A DNA stretch of 64,000 nt from Nematostella vectensis (taxonomy: Eukaryota; Cnidaria; Anthozoa; Actiniaria; Edwardsiidae), in contig NC_064034.1 of assembly GCF_932526225.1 (NCBI RefSeq), positions 9,861,387 to 9,925,386 of the forward strand, in the 5' to 3' direction. Position 1 is the stretch's first letter. Each line of letters begins with the position of its first letter. Made by a program: the position numbers and the translations under genes. The notes beneath the pieces were generated by a model. The model had not been told where the DNA came from. It searched no databases and saw only the letters and a list, made by a program, of their open reading frames with translations. This document shows, piece after piece, positions 63,619 to 64,000 of the stretch.

Positions 63619-63740
63619 CTGCATATCGGAAACATCTTTATCTTGGAATGCATTAATTGCTAGTCTTAGGCATACAGTAATACATTTCTGCTCGGAATTT
63701 CGTCAAATCAATCAAATTTGATTTTACCCATTTTTATCCA
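63619..63740 (-). other. Intron upstream of FA58C-1 second exon
   Basis: AT-rich, no exon seen. The missing first part of FA58C-1 must lie beyond the window. Confidence 0.6.
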
Positions 63741-63900
63741 TTATTATAATACCTTTTTAGGGCATTGTTGTGCATTTCACCGGCTAAGATGAACAAATCT
63801 GCGCGCTATTTTAGCCGGCTCAAAAGTTTGCTTGCTCTTTTGAATGAAAATAGACTTTATCAATTTTTTTAATGCCCTTTAAAATTATTATAAAGGTAAT
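63741..63900. mobile_element. Fold-back element
   Basis: Inverted arms of about 28 bp: TTATTATAATACC...AGGGCATT (63741-63766) and its near reverse complement at 63871-63900, with an inner pair CCGGCTAA/TTAGCCGG. MITE-like, non-coding. Confidence 0.5.
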
Positions 63901-63907
63901 AGAGATA

Positions 63908-63996
63908 AGGTTCTTGGCCATAAATATGTTTTTGGTCCTACGCTGGATAAATTTAAAAATAAGTCGGACCAAAAACCTATTTATGCCCAAGAACCT
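63908..63996. repeat. 31-bp inverted repeat (hairpin)
   Basis: Arms 63908-63938 and 63966-63996 match at 29 of 31 positions across a 27-nt loop. The left arm starts AGGTTCTTGG. Confidence 0.85.
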
Positions 63997-64000
63997 CAAC

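Overview
The window looks like metazoan genomic DNA, most likely from a cnidarian such as a sea anemone or coral. This rests on the gene architecture, the short GT-AG introns and the many minisatellites and fold-back repeats. No ribosomal or mitochondrial marker confirms the taxon. There are no prokaryotic features.

Almost the whole window (63618 down to 2203, minus strand) is one giant, many-exon gene for a secreted or extracellular-matrix type protein. I hand-spliced 106 coding exons. Every junction is GT-AG, every intron phase matches, and the spliced reading frame is 21,366 nt (7,121 codons plus stop) with no internal stop. The 5' end lies beyond the right edge. N to C the protein contains: 16 F5/8 type C (discoidin, FA58C) domains (FA58C-1 to 16, 63.6-43.6 kb, the first one partial); a VWDE-like core (43.1-36.6 kb) with an Ig/IPT-like region, a von Willebrand D domain, a Pro/Lys-rich linker, one EGF-like module and a Cys-rich segment; 24 more FA58C domains (FA58C-17 to 40, 36.2-4.9 kb); a proline-rich linker; a VWA domain (4.2-2.9 kb); and a short tail ending at a TAG at 2205-2203.

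The two discoidin blocks differ. All sixteen N-terminal domains keep the Cys pair that normally closes the domain, and they alternate between two sequence types. The 24 C-terminal domains lack the closing Cys. They form six copies of a four-domain super-unit (types P1-P2-P3-P4), each type with its own signature and exon layout. Most domains are two exons of about 323 and 142 nt bounded by phase-1 introns, a layout suited to amplification by exon or domain duplication.

The introns hold an unusual set of tandem repeats. At least nine arrays or duplications start at a splice junction and carry a piece of exon with its donor or acceptor. The largest are two arrays of a 64-bp unit (about 10 and 31 copies) that amplify the same exon-donor junction in two paralogous domains. 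Other introns hold MITE-like fold-back elements, an interspersed repeat family and microsatellites.

At the left edge, plus strand and convergent with the giant gene, are remnants of an ABCC (MRP-type) ABC transporter. Two membrane-domain exons look intact, but the second nucleotide-binding domain has lost its signature motif and is frameshifted.
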